A model generated the notes under the pieces. That model worked only from the letters and a program-made list of their open reading frames with translations. It did not search any database and had not been told where the DNA came from. DNA of 44,664 nucleotides from Brevundimonas sp. (GTDB taxonomy: Bacteria; Pseudomonadota; Alphaproteobacteria; Caulobacterales; Caulobacteraceae). The stretch is taken from contig NZ_JABAZW010000158.1 in assembly GCF_018608325.1 (NCBI RefSeq), positions 28,383 to 73,046 on the forward strand. Direction: 5' to 3'. Each line of letters starts with the position of its first letter. Position 1 is the first letter of the stretch. The translations under genes were made by a program, and so were the position numbers. Below, in pieces: positions 19,157 through 29,811 of this stretch.

Positions 19157-19639
19157 ATGCTGGAAGCCGCAATCCTTGTAACGAGCGTGGAACAGGATTT
19201 CGAAACGGGTCGTCTTTGGCCCGCTCTCAGGGATCTACGCAAAGGTCATGCCAGAACCTTGGGCCTGTCGGGCGTCATTCTCTGCGACGCCAATCGTGTG
19301 ATGTATGGTCTTGAGGGCAGCAGTCAGTATCTGGACCGCTTTACTCAAATGCTGGAGGAAAGCCCCTGTGAGGCGGCTGTTCAGTTGCTGCTGCGCCGCC
19401 CCATCGCTCAGCGCACCTATCGCGCCCCTGCCCTGCTGGCGCCCACACTGGCCAAGGAAGAACGAACCTGGCTGAGAGAGGAACTGGACCACAGCGCCTC
19501 GGACCTGACCACCCTGCCCACCTTCCTGACCTGGCTCGCGTTGCGGCAGGCAGAGACGATTGTCGGCGGATACGGCCACGGTCTGATGGGACCGGCAGAC
19601 AGCTTTCCGCCCAGCCGTTCAGGCGTAACGCGGCACTAG
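19157..19639 (+). CDS. Degenerate BLUF-domain protein
   Basis: About 160 residues. The pattern GLSGVILCDANRVMYGLEGS followed by a helix and LLLRRPIAQRTY matches the BLUF fold (xITGxLLY...F.Q.LEG...PIxxRxF). The flavin-site residues are changed. The Tyr near the N-terminus is Val (ILVTS), the Asn of the SRxNN helix is Ala (GHARTLGLSG), the Gln two before LEG is Tyr, and the later Trp/Met segment is absent. It therefore probably does not sense light through FAD. GTG/ATG at 19121/19124 would add 11-12 residues. It is divergent from the response regulator and convergent with lolD. Confidence 0.65.
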   Translation: MLEAAILVTSVEQDFETGRLWPALRDLRKGHARTLGLSGVILCDANRVMYGLEGSSQYLDRFTQMLEESPCEAAVQLLLRRPIAQRTYRAPALLAPTLAKEERTWLREELDHSASDLTTLPTFLTWLALRQAETIVGGYGHGLMGPADSFPPSRSGVTRH

Positions 19640-19655
19640 GCCGCAGCGCCAGACC

Positions 19656-20360
19656 TCAGTAGGCGTGACTTTCAGCGGCCCGTTCTTCCAGATGGCCGTC
19701 CTTCAGAGCGAAAACCCGATCCATATGGCCCGCCAACTCCATGTTGTGCGTGGCGATCAGGGCCGCGACACCCGTCGTCTTCGCCAAGTTGCGCAGGGAT
19801 TCAAAGACCGACTGGCTGGTCGTCGGGTCCAGATTTCCCGTCGGCTCATCGGCCAGCAACAGCCGGGGGCCATTCGACAGCGCCCGGCCAATCGCGACAC
19901 GCTGCTGTTCGCCGCCCGAAAGTTGCGCCGGCTGGTGCGTCATCCGTTCGCCTAGGCCCAGAATCGCCAGCGTCTCTTCCGCACGCTTGCGCGCATCGGC
20001 TTGCGAAACGCCGGCGATCCGCATCGGCAGGGCGACATTGTCGCGAGCATCAAACTCCGGCAGCAGGTGGTGGAACTGATAGACGAAACCAATGCGGCTC
20101 AGACGCAGGCGAGTGCGCGCCCGTTCGTCCAGATCACCGACCGCCTCACCATCAATGGTCACCGTGCCCGCCGTCGGTCGCTCCAGCAGACCGGCTGCGT
20201 GAAGCAGCGACGACTTGCCCGAGCCGGACGGGCCGATCAGGCCGACGATCTCACCCGGAAATACATCCAGGTCGACGCCTTTAAGCACGGTCAAACCGCC
20301 GAGCGCCGTCTCATAGGTGCGCGTCAGACCGCGCACGGACAGGATGGGGGCCTTACTCAT
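19656..20360 (-). CDS. lolD: Lipoprotein-releasing system ATP-binding protein LolD
   Basis: ABC ATPase that powers release of lipoproteins from the inner membrane to LolA. It has 234 residues from ATG 20360, which overlaps the permease stop by 8 bases. Walker A GPSGSGKSS, the signature LSGGEQQR and Walker B LLLADEPTGNLD are intact, with the H-loop ATHN near the end. The 5-codon extension upstream (MRRCA) lies inside the permease gene and is unlikely to be used. Confidence 0.95.
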   Translation of the reverse strand: MSKAPILSVRGLTRTYETALGGLTVLKGVDLDVFPGEIVGLIGPSGSGKSSLLHAAGLLERPTAGTVTIDGEAVGDLDERARTRLRLSRIGFVYQFHHLLPEFDARDNVALPMRIAGVSQADARKRAEETLAILGLGERMTHQPAQLSGGEQQRVAIGRALSNGPRLLLADEPTGNLDPTTSQSVFESLRNLAKTTGVAALIATHNMELAGHMDRVFALKDGHLEERAAESHAY

Positions 20361-21639
20361 AGCGCAGCGCCTCAATCGGATCGATCCGGGTGGCGAGCCA
20401 CGACGGGATCAGGCTGGCGAAGCAGGACATGAAGGTCGCCCAGACGGTGATCCAGATCACGTCCACCGGATCAACCTCCGCCGGAATGGCGTCCAGCATA
20501 TAGACGTCCGAGTTGAACAGCTTGGTCTGGAACACCCACTCCAGCGCGTGCTGGATCGCGCCGATGTTCAGGCAGAACAACAGGCCAAGGATCAAGCCTG
20601 CGATGGTTCCGGCGATGCCGATCATCGACCCGGCCATGAAGAAGACACGCAGGATGGACGACGGGCTGGCGCCGATGGTGCGCAGGATGGCGATGTCCTT
20701 GGTCTTGTTCTTCACCAGCATGACAATGCCGGAAATGATGTTCAGCGCCGCGATGGCGACCACCATGCCCAGAATGATGCTCATGGCCACGCGTTCAACC
20801 TTCAGCGCGCCATAGAAGGCGGCCTGACGTTCGCGCCAGTCGGTGACAATCGCCCCCGGGCCTACCGCGTCACGCACCGCAGCCGTCATATCGCCCACCT
20901 TATCAGCGTTCGCGACCTTGATCTCGATGACGTCCCAGACGCCTTCTTTGCCAAAGAACAACTGCTGCTGCTCCAACGGCATGAACATGTAGGCCCGGTC
21001 GTAGTCTGCCGCACCAGAACGGAACAGGCCGCCCACGTAGTAGGTCTTTTCCAAACCGCCCAGATTGCCGAAGGCGCTGTCGGCGCCCGTCGGAGAATAC
21101 AGTGTGATGGGATCGCCTACCCGCACGCCCATCGAATTCGCCAATGACGCGCCGATCAGAATACGGTTGCCGCCATAGGCGCCCTTGCCAAAGCTCTCGC
21201 GCTCAGCAGGCGTCAAACTGTCGAACACGAACTTGGTGTCGATCAGATCTTCCGGCCGCACACCCCGCACGACCGCGCCCGTTGTATAGCCGCCGACACG
21301 CACCAGACTCTGCGCCTCGTTCAACGGCGTTGCGCTGACGACGCCCGGCACGGCCGCAATCCGTTTCAACGCCTCGTCGCGATCCAGCGAGGTCAGGACA
21401 CTGCCCTGGACATACATATGCCCGTTGAAGGACAGCATCCGCCCCAGCAACTCGTTCCTGAAGCCCGACATGATGCTCAGCACCACAATCAACGCCATCA
21501 CCGCCAGCAGAATGCCGATGAAGCTGATGATGGCGATCAGGGCGACCCCGCCCTCCTTGCGCTTGGCGCGCAGGTAACGAAGGGCGAGACCGATCTCCCA
21601 CGAGGAGAACGGGCCGGAGGGACGAGACGGCAGGTTCAA
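20353..21639 (-). CDS. Lipoprotein-releasing ABC permease LolC/LolE family
   Basis: Inner-membrane permease of the Lol sorting system. It has 428 residues: one TM near the N-terminus ([20 protein letters not shown]), a periplasmic domain of about 230 residues, then three TM segments, the MacB/LolC architecture. Only one permease gene is present beside lolD, so the transporter may be a homodimer of a LolF-like hybrid rather than a LolC-LolE pair. Start overlaps the proS stop (ATGA). Confidence 0.92.
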   Translation of the reverse strand: MNLPSRPSGPFSSWEIGLALRYLRAKRKEGGVALIAIISFIGILLAVMALIVVLSIMSGFRNELLGRMLSFNGHMYVQGSVLTSLDRDEALKRIAAVPGVVSATPLNEAQSLVRVGGYTTGAVVRGVRPEDLIDTKFVFDSLTPAERESFGKGAYGGNRILIGASLANSMGVRVGDPITLYSPTGADSAFGNLGGLEKTYYVGGLFRSGAADYDRAYMFMPLEQQQLFFGKEGVWDVIEIKVANADKVGDMTAAVRDAVGPGAIVTDWRERQAAFYGALKVERVAMSIILGMVVAIAALNIISGIVMLVKNKTKDIAILRTIGASPSSILRVFFMAGSMIGIAGTIAGLILGLLFCLNIGAIQHALEWVFQTKLFNSDVYMLDAIPAEVDPVDVIWITVWATFMSCFASLIPSWLATRIDPIEALRYE

Positions 21640-22952
21640 GCAGTCAACCTTTCGAGGGCTTCAGCCAGCGGCACAGACAGTTTCTCGCCGGTCGCGCGGC
21701 GCTTCAGTTCGACCACGCCGTCGGCCAATCCCTTGGGCCCGATGGTCAGCTGCCACGGCACGCCGATCAGGTCGGCGGTGGCGAACTTGCCACCCGGACG
21801 TTCGTCGGTGTCGTCGTACAGCACGTCCTTGCCCAGCTTCTCCAGCTGCGCGACTGCGTCCTCACAGGCCGCAGAGACGGCTTCGTCATTGGCGCGCAGA
21901 TTGATGACGACCACGTCGAACGGCGCCACCGAATCTGGCCAGATGATGCCGCCCGCGTCGTGACTGGCCTCAATGATGGCCCCCATCAGGCGCGACACGC
22001 CGACGCCGTAGCTGCCCATGTGGACCTCGGTGTCTTGCCCATCCGGCCCAGCGACCTTGGCCTTCATCGGGGCCGAATATTTGGTTCCGAAGTAGAAGAT
22101 GTGGCCGACTTCGATGCCACGCGCCGACAGGCGGTCACCCTCGGCGGTCTGGGTCTCGAACTGGGCCGTGTCGTGCATTTCCTCGGTCGCGGCGTAGAGG
22201 GCCGTGCGCTCGTTGAACACGTTTTCCAGTTGCTCAACGCTGAGGTTGTGGCCGGGCGCGTCCATCTCGACCAGCTTGCGGTCGCAGAAGACCTCGCTCT
22301 CGCCGGTTTCGGCCAGAACGATGAACTCGTGGCTCAGGTCGCCGCCAATCGGGCCGGTGTCAGCGCGCATCGGCACAGCCTTCAGACCCAGGCGCGAAAA
22401 GGTGTTCAGGTAGGCGGCGAACATCCGCTTGTAGGCGATGCGCGCAGACGCCTCGTCCAGATCGAACGAATAGGCGTCCTTCATCAGGAACTCGCGGCCG
22501 CGCATCACGCCAAAGCGCGGGCGTCGCTCATCACGGAACTTCCACTGGATGTGGAACAGGTTCAGCGGCAACGACTTGTAGGATTTCACATAGGCCCGGA
22601 AGATGTCGGTGATCATCTCCTCGTTGGTGGGCCCGTACAGCAGTTCGCGCTCATGCCGGTCGGTGATGCGCAGCATCTCAGGACCATAGGCGTCATAACG
22701 GCCCGACTCGCGCCACAGGTCCGCCAGTTGCAGCGTCGGCATCAGCAGTTCGACCGCCCCTGCCCGCTCCTGTTCCTCGCGCACGATCTGTTCGATCTTG
22801 CGCAGCACCCGCAGCCCCAGCGGCAGCCACGCATAAATGCCGGCGGCCTCCTGTTTGATCATGCCCGCGCGCAGCATCAGCTGGTGCGAAACAATCTGGG
22901 CGTCAGAAGGGGCTTCCTTCAGCGTGGGCAGGAAAAAGCGCGACAGGCGCAT
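21636..22952 (-). CDS. proS: Prolyl-tRNA synthetase, short alphaproteobacterial type
   Basis: Class II synthetase charging tRNA-Pro. It has 438 residues, much shorter than the about 570 of enteric ProS because the INS editing domain between motifs 2 and 3 is absent. [19 protein letters not shown] is motif 1, [20 protein letters not shown] is motif 2, and [16 protein letters not shown] is motif 3. A C-terminal anticodon-binding domain follows. In bacteria with this type, Ala-tRNA-Pro is usually cleared by a free-standing deacylase; none is in this window. Confidence 0.96.
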   Translation of the reverse strand: MRLSRFFLPTLKEAPSDAQIVSHQLMLRAGMIKQEAAGIYAWLPLGLRVLRKIEQIVREEQERAGAVELLMPTLQLADLWRESGRYDAYGPEMLRITDRHERELLYGPTNEEMITDIFRAYVKSYKSLPLNLFHIQWKFRDERRPRFGVMRGREFLMKDAYSFDLDEASARIAYKRMFAAYLNTFSRLGLKAVPMRADTGPIGGDLSHEFIVLAETGESEVFCDRKLVEMDAPGHNLSVEQLENVFNERTALYAATEEMHDTAQFETQTAEGDRLSARGIEVGHIFYFGTKYSAPMKAKVAGPDGQDTEVHMGSYGVGVSRLMGAIIEASHDAGGIIWPDSVAPFDVVVINLRANDEAVSAACEDAVAQLEKLGKDVLYDDTDERPGGKFATADLIGVPWQLTIGPKGLADGVVELKRRATGEKLSVPLAEALERLTA

Positions 22953-23030
22953 GATCAGGAATCCTAGGCGTCGAAACAGTCCTAAGGCTTTAGCCGTTGG
23001 ACCGGGGCGAAAGCTAGGCCGCCGTATCGT

Positions 23031-23297
23031 TTAGACGGCTGGCGCCCGTGAGAAATCGGGCAGAGGCAGCCAGCCGGTGAAGATCAGCACCATGATGAAG
23101 ACCCAGACCAGCACCGAAACCCAGGTCGTGGTGATGAACTTCTTCTTCAGGTTGGGGGTCTTGGGCGCCCCCCACTGGGCGCCGTCCTTCGGCGGTTCAG
23201 GCGATTCCTGCAACATGCCCAGCGGCAGAATGCCGAACAGCACCGTCCACCAGACGACGACATAGATACCGATCATGGTGAAGATGCCGATGGGCAT
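23031..23297 (-). CDS. DUF1467 family membrane protein
   Basis: An 88-residue protein with two TM segments (IGIYVVVWWTVLFGILPLG and VSVLVWVFIMVLIFTGWLP) linked by a polar loop that begins QESPEPPKDGAQWGAPKTP. This arrangement is typical of DUF1467, a small alphaproteobacterial family of unknown function. It lies between the DUF3088 gene and proS. Confidence 0.85.
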   Translation of the reverse strand: MPIGIFTMIGIYVVVWWTVLFGILPLGMLQESPEPPKDGAQWGAPKTPNLKKKFITTTWVSVLVWVFIMVLIFTGWLPLPDFSRAPAV

Positions 23298-23306
23298 GTC
23301 AGACCT

Positions 23307-23645
23307 CTAGGGGTGCGGCAGGCCGATCCCGTAACGGGCGGCCAGATAAGGAATAATCGCCTCGTCCTGCAGGAACAGGCGGCCCGTCGTCGCACTGACC
23401 TGAGCGTCAGGCCAGTCCAGTCCGCCGTCCAGCACCAGCAAAGGACAGCTCTGATCCGCCTCCCCCACCCACTCCAGCACAGCCGGACGTGGGCGCGGGA
23501 AGTCCACATAGACCACGTCCAGCAGTTCGCGCAGCTTCGGATAGAAGCTCAGCACGCCCTCGATGACTGCGCCCGGCGGGCAGTACCAGGGGCCACCATG
23601 CGTGTCGTGCCAGTCGGGTTTGATGAGGAAAAGCGGTTCAGCCAT
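23307..23645 (-). CDS. DUF3088 family protein
   Basis: A soluble 112-residue protein of unknown function. The N-terminus LFLIKPDWHDTHGGPWYCPP and the C-terminal TTGRLFLQDEAIIPYLAARYG look like DUF3088, a family with a thioredoxin-like flavour. Cys22 in the WYCPP segment is the obvious functional candidate. It is 10 bases downstream of rnj, so probably in the same transcript. Confidence 0.7.
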   Translation of the reverse strand: MAEPLFLIKPDWHDTHGGPWYCPPGAVIEGVLSFYPKLRELLDVVYVDFPRPRPAVLEWVGEADQSCPLLVLDGGLDWPDAQVSATTGRLFLQDEAIIPYLAARYGIGLPHP

Positions 23646-23654
23646 GAGGATGCT

Positions 23655-25328
23655 CTACAGACGAAGGACGATGGTTTCCACGATCGGACGGCGATCCCAA
23701 ATGCGCTGGCTGGCCTTCTTCAACACGCGGCCGACCGCCTGTTCGATGACCATTTCATCTTCCAGCGCCTCGCCCTTCAGGCTGGTGACCACCTGTTCGA
23801 CACGTTCGGCCAGATCGTCCAGAACATCGCCCAACGGCTTCTCCAGATCGCCCGGCAGACCCACGCTGCGAATGTCGATATCGCTGACGATCCGACCGCG
23901 CTTGTCCAGGCAGAAGCTGACGATCAGCACACCGTTGGTCGAGGCGTGGCGGCGCTCTTTCAGCGCCTCGCCCTGTTCGGTCACCAGCATGCCGCCGTCG
24001 ACATAGAGGCGGCCGTTCGGCACTTCGTCGACGATGGCGGCGGGCCCAGGGGCCAGACGCACCATGTCGCCGTTGCGCGGCGTCACAGCTTCCTTGACGC
24101 CCATGTCCTTGGCCAGATTGGCGTGTTCCAGCAGGAAGCGGCGCACGCCGTGGGTCGGCACCGCGATCTGCGGCCGCGCCCATTCGTACATCTGCTTCAG
24201 TTCGTCCCGGCACGGGTGGCCGGAGACGTGGATGCCGGGGCTGTCCTTCTCGGTGTAGAGGCGCACGCCGCGATCCGCGAGACGATCCTGCAGGCGGCCA
24301 ATGGCCAGTTCGTTGCCGGGAATCTGACGCGACGAGAAGATGCAGTGATCACCCAGACCCAGCTTGACCGTCGGATGGGTGCCGTCGGCCACGCGCGACA
24401 AGGCCGCACGGGCCTCACCCTGGCTGCCGGTGCACAGATACAGGATCTGATCGGCAGGCCAGACGCGGGCTTCTTCATCGGACAGGAAGGGCTTCACGTC
24501 CTGCAACATGCCGACGTGTTTGGCCGCTGCCGTGATGCGGTGCATCGACCGACCAGCCAGAGCGACGCGGCGTCCATTAGCCTCTGCGGCACGGATGACG
24601 CTGTCCATCCGCGCGACATTGGAGGCGAAGCAGCCGACCGCCACCCTGCCCTTCAGGGTCGAGATCAGCTTGGTGATCGCCACGGCCACGTCACCCTCGG
24701 ACCCGGCGACGCCCGGCACGAAGACGTTGGTCGAGTCGCACACCATCGCCAGCACGCCCTTGTCGCCCAGGGCGCGAATGGCGGGGGCGTCCGTCTTGGA
24801 GCCGATGACCGGCTGGTCGTCGATCTTCCAGTCGCCGGTGTGGAACACCAGGCCCAGCGGCGTATCGATGGCCAAACCGTTCGGCTCGGCGATCGAGTGG
24901 GTCATCGTCACGAAGGTGACGCCGAACGGACCAAGCTGAACCGAACCGCCCAACGGAATCTCGATCAACTCGACCTCGTCCAGCAGGCCGCGCTCACGCA
25001 GCTTGTCGCGGATCAGATAGGCCGTGAAGGGCGTCGCATAGACCGGCGCCTTGATGCGCGGCCACAGCCAGCCTAGGGCGCCGATATGGTCTTCGTGGGC
25101 GTGCGTCAGCACGATGCCACGAATGTTCTCGCCTTCCAGATAGCTGGGATCGGGCACGATCACGTCCACGCCAGGCGTCGACAGATCGCCGAAGGTGACG
25201 CCGACATCGACGACCAGCCATTCACGATTATCAGCCGGGCCATAGCCGTAGGCGTTCAGGTTCATACCGACCTCGTCCGAGCCGCCTAGCGGCAGGAAAA
25301 CGAGTTCGTCTTGGGTTTGCTTTTTCAT
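23655..25328 (-). CDS. rnj: Ribonuclease J
   Basis: Metallo-beta-lactamase/beta-CASP RNase with 5'-exo and endonuclease activity, central to mRNA decay and rRNA maturation in alphaproteobacteria. It has 557 residues. THAHEDH (residues 75-81) is the zinc motif, FVTMTHSI and FHTGDWKID are further ligand motifs, and CTGSQGE and HVSGHPCRDE lie in the beta-CASP part. The C-terminal domain is typical. Its ATG follows the coaX stop directly (TGAATG). Confidence 0.95.
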   Translation of the reverse strand: MKKQTQDELVFLPLGGSDEVGMNLNAYGYGPADNREWLVVDVGVTFGDLSTPGVDVIVPDPSYLEGENIRGIVLTHAHEDHIGALGWLWPRIKAPVYATPFTAYLIRDKLRERGLLDEVELIEIPLGGSVQLGPFGVTFVTMTHSIAEPNGLAIDTPLGLVFHTGDWKIDDQPVIGSKTDAPAIRALGDKGVLAMVCDSTNVFVPGVAGSEGDVAVAITKLISTLKGRVAVGCFASNVARMDSVIRAAEANGRRVALAGRSMHRITAAAKHVGMLQDVKPFLSDEEARVWPADQILYLCTGSQGEARAALSRVADGTHPTVKLGLGDHCIFSSRQIPGNELAIGRLQDRLADRGVRLYTEKDSPGIHVSGHPCRDELKQMYEWARPQIAVPTHGVRRFLLEHANLAKDMGVKEAVTPRNGDMVRLAPGPAAIVDEVPNGRLYVDGGMLVTEQGEALKERRHASTNGVLIVSFCLDKRGRIVSDIDIRSVGLPGDLEKPLGDVLDDLAERVEQVVTSLKGEALEDEMVIEQAVGRVLKKASQRIWDRRPIVETIVLRL

Positions 25329-26105
25329 TCAGTCAGTCAAATGGGCGTTGCGACGCCAGATTTCGAGAAGACCACGGATGGTCAGGTCAGGATCAAAATG
25401 ATCAATGCTGTCGGTTGCGCCTTCGAACAGGCTGGCCACGCCGCCGGTTCCGATGACGGTCATGGGCTTGCCCCACTCGGCCTTGATGCGCGCGACCAGT
25501 CCCTCGATCAGGGAGGTATAGCCCCAGAAGACGCCGGACTGCATGGCCTCGACCGTGCCCTTGCCGATGACGTGTTCCGGGCGCTGGATGGCGATGCGCG
25601 GCAACTTGGCCGCCGCCTCGTGCAGGGCCTGTAGCGATAGGTTGATGCCGGGCGCGATCAAGCCGCCCTCAAATGCGCCGTCCGCGCCCACAATATCGAA
25701 GGTCGTCGCCGTACCGCTGTCGATGACAATCAGGTCGCCGGGATAAAGCAGCTTGGCCCCAATCGCGTTGACCAGACGGTCCGCCCCGGCCTCACTGGGT
25801 TTGGCGATGCGCACATCAATGCCGAGATTGACGTTCTCGCCAATCACCAGAGGTTCGATGTTGAGATAGCGCCGCGCCAGATTACGCAGGTTGAAGATCG
25901 ACTGGGGCACCACGCTGGAGATGATGCACCCCGTCAGCGCAGAGACCTGAAGCCCCTTCATCAACATCAACTGGTTCAGCCACACGGCGTATTCATCCGC
26001 CGTTCGCGTCGCCTCAGTCGCAGCGCGCCATTGGGCGATCCATTCCGATCCATCATGGACCGCAAACAGCGTATTGGTGTTGCCCTGTTCAATCGCCAGC
26101 AGCAT
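25329..26105 (-). CDS. coaX: Type III pantothenate kinase CoaX
   Basis: First step of CoA synthesis in organisms lacking CoaA. It has 258 residues from ATG 26105, starting [19 protein letters not shown]. That first strand is the phosphate-binding motif of the ASKHA fold, with the conserved Asp replaced by Glu. [11 protein letters not shown] and [13 protein letters not shown] are the other ATP/pantothenate motifs. Residues encoded upstream of this ATG lie inside birA and are not typical. The start is one base past the birA stop. Confidence 0.94.
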   Translation of the reverse strand: MLLAIEQGNTNTLFAVHDGSEWIAQWRAATEATRTADEYAVWLNQLMLMKGLQVSALTGCIISSVVPQSIFNLRNLARRYLNIEPLVIGENVNLGIDVRIAKPSEAGADRLVNAIGAKLLYPGDLIVIDSGTATTFDIVGADGAFEGGLIAPGINLSLQALHEAAAKLPRIAIQRPEHVIGKGTVEAMQSGVFWGYTSLIEGLVARIKAEWGKPMTVIGTGGVASLFEGATDSIDHFDPDLTIRGLLEIWRRNAHLTD

Positions 26106-26106
26106 C

Positions 26107-26868
26107 TCAGGACGCCTTGCCTGAGGTCGCACCGAAGAACACGTCACCTGCCGAAATCAGACGCACCGATCCATCGGCCAGTCGCAAACGCAGTGCGCCA
26201 TCCGGCTCAACGCCTTCGGCGATCCCCTCAAGAGTTTCATTATCCAATCGCGCCACACACGGCCCGTTCAGTCCAGTCAGGCGGCTGGTCCAGGCGTCCA
26301 GCACGGGCTCGAAGCCAAGCGTCTGCCAACGCCCCCACCAGACAGCGAAAGTCTCGGCCAGAATCTCGGCCGCCGCCTCAATCGGCGGCACATAGGTCAG
26401 GTCGGCGCGCAGACTGCCAGCAACCGCAGCAGCACCCCGCTCTGTCCCTTCCGGCGCATGGGCCAGGTTCACGCCGATGCCGACGGCCAGCCACAGGTCG
26501 CCGTTCGCATGGGCGCCGGACTCGACCAAAATCCCCGACGCCTTGACCCCGCCCAACAGCACGTCGTTCGGCCATTTGATCGTAACCAGCGCCGGCGAGA
26601 CGAAGACGTCTAACAGGTCAGCGACCGCCAAGGCCGCCACGAAAGTGGCCTGAGCCGCCTCCGCTGCCGACTTGGGCGTCGTGATCAACAGCGTGGCGGC
26701 CAGGTTGCCCTGTTCGGTGTCCCACTTGCGGCCACGCCGCCCACGACCTGCGGTCTGACGGCGCGCCACGATCCAGCGCGGCCCGGTCTCTCCGGCCTCG
26801 GCGAGACGACGCGCCTCGGCGTTGGTCGAGTCGATCTCGTCGTGGATGACCAGGGGGGCGGGCGTCAA
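26107..26868 (-). CDS. birA: Biotin-[acetyl-CoA-carboxylase] ligase BirA
   Basis: Attaches biotin to the AccB carrier. It has 253 residues with no N-terminal DNA-binding domain, so it is an enzyme only, not a repressor. [24 protein letters not shown] (biotinyl-AMP loop) and IKWPNDVLL are signatures. The only suitable start is TTG at 26868, 4 bases after the nuoN stop; no ATG or GTG fits. It is the first non-nuo gene after nuoN. Confidence 0.94.
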   Translation of the reverse strand: MTPAPLVIHDEIDSTNAEARRLAEAGETGPRWIVARRQTAGRGRRGRKWDTEQGNLAATLLITTPKSAAEAAQATFVAALAVADLLDVFVSPALVTIKWPNDVLLGGVKASGILVESGAHANGDLWLAVGIGVNLAHAPEGTERGAAAVAGSLRADLTYVPPIEAAAEILAETFAVWWGRWQTLGFEPVLDAWTSRLTGLNGPCVARLDNETLEGIAEGVEPDGALRLRLADGSVRLISAGDVFFGATSGKAS

Positions 26869-26872
26869 CGCC

Positions 26873-28315
26873 CTACCCGTTCCCGAAACCGGCGCTCGCG
26901 GCCTTGGTCAGCGGCTCCAGCCAGGTCAGACCCAGAATAACCAGCGGGAAGGAGAAGGCCGCGCAGGCCCAACCGATCCACTTGGCTTCAACCGGCGCCT
27001 TGTCGGTCGGAATGTCATCCACCGGCGGATCGAACCACATCAGCTTGATGATGCGCAGATAGTAGAAGGCGGCGACAACCGATGCGACCAGACCAGCGGC
27101 GGCGACAGGCCACAGGCCTGCGTTCGCAGCGGCGCCGAACACATAGTACTTGCCCCAGAAGCCCGAGAACGGCGGCATCCCCAGAACCGACAGCGACAGG
27201 ATGGTCAGCGCCACAGCCGTCAACGGACGATCCTTCTTCAGACCGGCCAGATCAGCGATACGGCGAATCGGACGGCCCGACTTGGACAGCGACAGCAGGA
27301 TGGCGAAGAAACCCAGTTGGTCGATGACATACAGGGTCATGAACATCAGCATGGCCTGCAGGCCCTGGCTGGTGCCCGCCGCAATGCCCAGCAGGGCGTA
27401 ACCGATGTTGGCGATCGACGAATATGCCAGCAGGCGTTGGATGTCCTTCTGCGCCAGACCGCCGAAGGCGCCGACGACGAAGCTGATCAGCGAGATGGCG
27501 ATCAGAACCTGCGACCACTGAGCGTGGGATTCACCGAACCCGCCTTCCAGAGCGCGCGCGATCAGGACCATGGCCGCGACCTTGGGTGCAGTCGAGAACA
27601 GGGCGACTACCGGGGTCGGCGCACCTTCGTACACATCAGGCGTCCACATGTGGAACGGCGCAGCCGAAACCTTGAACGCCAGACCGCAAATCAGGAAGAC
27701 CAGACCGAACAGCAGGCCCGTCGACGGATGGTCAACAGCGAAGGCGGCGATGTCTTCGAATCGCATCGAACCAGCGAAACCGTAGATCAGGCTGGCGCCG
27801 TACAGCAGCAGGCCCGACGACAGTGCGCCCAGCACGAAATACTTCAGGCCCGCTTCCGACGCCTTGACATCGTCGCGGTGATAGGCGGCCAGAACATACA
27901 GGGCCAGCGAGTGCAGCTCGATTCCGACGTACATCGAGATCAGGTCGCCCGACGACGCCATCATGCCCATGCCGACCGACGCCAGCACGATCAGGACCGG
28001 GTATTCGAACTTGGCGATGCGCGTACGCTTCATCCAACCGTCGCCGAGGATGATGGCCACGGCGGCCGACAGGTAGATGACGCTCTTGCCATAGATGGCC
28101 AGCGGATCAGCGATATAGGCGCCGTTGAAGGCCGAACCCCAGGGCCCGGTGACGGCGATGACGGCGGCGGCGATCAGCAGCAGGGTCGACAGGATCGACA
28201 CCAACCGGGCGCTCTTGTCGCCGATGAAGGCGCCGACCATCAGCAGGACCAGGGCGCCGACCGCAAGGGTCAGCTCCGAGGCGGCGAGATGCAGGGCGGA
28301 GGACAGATCAGGCAT
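26873..28315 (-). CDS. nuoN: NADH-quinone oxidoreductase subunit N
   Basis: Antiporter-like proton-pumping subunit of complex I. It has 480 residues with about 14 TM segments. Conserved stretches include [17 protein letters not shown] (with the key Glu), [24 protein letters not shown] [15 protein letters not shown], and the broken-helix region near [16 protein letters not shown]. Its start overlaps the nuoM stop by 8 bases. Confidence 0.97.
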   Translation of the reverse strand: MPDLSSALHLAASELTLAVGALVLLMVGAFIGDKSARLVSILSTLLLIAAAVIAVTGPWGSAFNGAYIADPLAIYGKSVIYLSAAVAIILGDGWMKRTRIAKFEYPVLIVLASVGMGMMASSGDLISMYVGIELHSLALYVLAAYHRDDVKASEAGLKYFVLGALSSGLLLYGASLIYGFAGSMRFEDIAAFAVDHPSTGLLFGLVFLICGLAFKVSAAPFHMWTPDVYEGAPTPVVALFSTAPKVAAMVLIARALEGGFGESHAQWSQVLIAISLISFVVGAFGGLAQKDIQRLLAYSSIANIGYALLGIAAGTSQGLQAMLMFMTLYVIDQLGFFAILLSLSKSGRPIRRIADLAGLKKDRPLTAVALTILSLSVLGMPPFSGFWGKYYVFGAAANAGLWPVAAAGLVASVVAAFYYLRIIKLMWFDPPVDDIPTDKAPVEAKWIGWACAAFSFPLVILGLTWLEPLTKAASAGFGNG

Positions 28316-29807
28316 TATGGTCTCCCCCGCCGATCGCGGCGCGATAGGCGCTGGTCAGGGCCTCAACGGCAGGCCCGGTGTAATCGAGGATGGCGGCCGG
28401 ATAGACCCCCAACCAGATGGTGCCGATGATCAGCGGCACGAACAGAAGCAGTTCGCGCTTGTCGATATCGGTGATGGTCTGAAGCTTCGGATTGGTGATC
28501 TCGCCGAACATGACCGCGCGGTACAGCGTCAGGGCATAGACCGCCGAGAAGATTACACCCGAGGCCGCAACCAGAGCCGCCCAGGTCGAGGCGTGATAGG
28601 CGCCCGTCATCGTCAGGATTTCACCGATGAAGCCCGAGGTGCCGGGCAGGCCGACGTTGGCCATCGTGAACATCAGGAAGATGGCGGCGAACCACGACAT
28701 CCGCGACGTCAGGCCGCCGTAGAAGGCGATCTCACGGGTGTGCATCCGGTCGTAGACAACACCAACGCACAGGAACAGCGCGCCCGAGATCAGACCGTGG
28801 CTGATCATCTGGAAGATGGCGCCCTGCATGCCCACGTCGTTGCCCGAGAAGATGCCCAGGGTCACGAAGCCCATGTGGGCGACCGACGAATAGGCGATCA
28901 GCTTCTTGATGTCCGTCTGACGCCAGGCAACCAGCGACGTATAGACGATGGCGATCACCGACAGGGTGAAGACCAGCGGACGGAACATTTCCGACGCCTG
29001 CGGGAACATCGGCACGTTGAACAGGATGAAGCCGTAACCGCCCAGCTTCAGCAGGATGCCGGCCAGAATGACCGAACCCGCCGTCGGCGCCTGAACGTGG
29101 GCGTCAGGCAACCAGGTGTGCACAGGCCACATCGGCATCTTCACCGCGAACGAGGCGAAGAAGGCCAACCACAGGATCGGCTGAACGGCGGGGCTGAAGG
29201 CGAACTTCTTCAGTTCCGGGATGCTGGTGGTTCCGGCGGTGTGCGCCATCCACAGCATGGCCAGCAGCATCAGCACCGACCCCAGCAGGGTGTAGAGGAA
29301 GAACTTGTAGGCTGCGTAGATCCGGTTCTGACCGCCCCAGATGCCGATGATCAGGAACATCGGCACCAGAGTGCCTTCGAAGAAGATGTAGAACAGGAAC
29401 AGGTCCAGCGACGTGAAGACGCCGATGACCAGCGTCTCCAGGATCAGGAAGGCGGCCATATATTCGACGACGCGCGTCGAAACCGACTTCCAACTGGCCA
29501 GGATGCAGATCGGCATCAGGAAGGCCGTCAGCAGGACGAACAGGACCGAAACCCCGTCAACGCCCAGATGATAGCTGGCGCCTGCGAACCAATGCGCGAA
29601 CTCGACGAACTGATAGTTGGTGTTCGACGGATCGAACCCGGCGACCAATGCGACGGACACGCCCAGCACGACCAGGGTCGTGAGCAGGGCGATCCAGCGG
29701 GCCGCGGGCGCAGCAGCGTCCTGGTTCTTCGACGCCAATCGGGCGCCGAGGATGACCAGTGCGCCGACCAGCGGCAGGAATGTGACTAGGCTCAGGATGT
29801 AGGGCAC
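28308..29807 (-). CDS. nuoM: NADH-quinone oxidoreductase subunit M
   Basis: Second antiporter-like subunit. It has 499 residues with about 14 TM segments. [19 protein letters not shown] carries the conserved Glu, and [20 protein letters not shown] and [15 protein letters not shown] carry the conserved Lys and the antiporter core. The start is GTG at 29807, with GGGGAG upstream inside the nuoL end. Confidence 0.97.
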   Translation of the reverse strand: MPYILSLVTFLPLVGALVILGARLASKNQDAAAPAARWIALLTTLVVLGVSVALVAGFDPSNTNYQFVEFAHWFAGASYHLGVDGVSVLFVLLTAFLMPICILASWKSVSTRVVEYMAAFLILETLVIGVFTSLDLFLFYIFFEGTLVPMFLIIGIWGGQNRIYAAYKFFLYTLLGSVLMLLAMLWMAHTAGTTSIPELKKFAFSPAVQPILWLAFFASFAVKMPMWPVHTWLPDAHVQAPTAGSVILAGILLKLGGYGFILFNVPMFPQASEMFRPLVFTLSVIAIVYTSLVAWRQTDIKKLIAYSSVAHMGFVTLGIFSGNDVGMQGAIFQMISHGLISGALFLCVGVVYDRMHTREIAFYGGLTSRMSWFAAIFLMFTMANVGLPGTSGFIGEILTMTGAYHASTWAALVAASGVIFSAVYALTLYRAVMFGEITNPKLQTITDIDKRELLLFVPLIIGTIWLGVYPAAILDYTGPAVEALTSAYRAAIGGGDHNA

Positions 29808-29811
29808 GGGC

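Noticed and set aside
19630..19644. GCGGC-ACTAG-GCCGC stem between convergent BLUF-like gene and lolD as a two-way terminator
   Set aside because: Only 5 bp, no T tracts on either side, and it overlaps the BLUF-like stop codon; too weak to annotate.
28125..29789. 554-codon plus-strand open frame opposite nuoM, and a similar one opposite nuoN (26822-28429)
   Set aside because: Arg/Gln/Asp-rich antisense products of membrane-protein genes, typical shadows.
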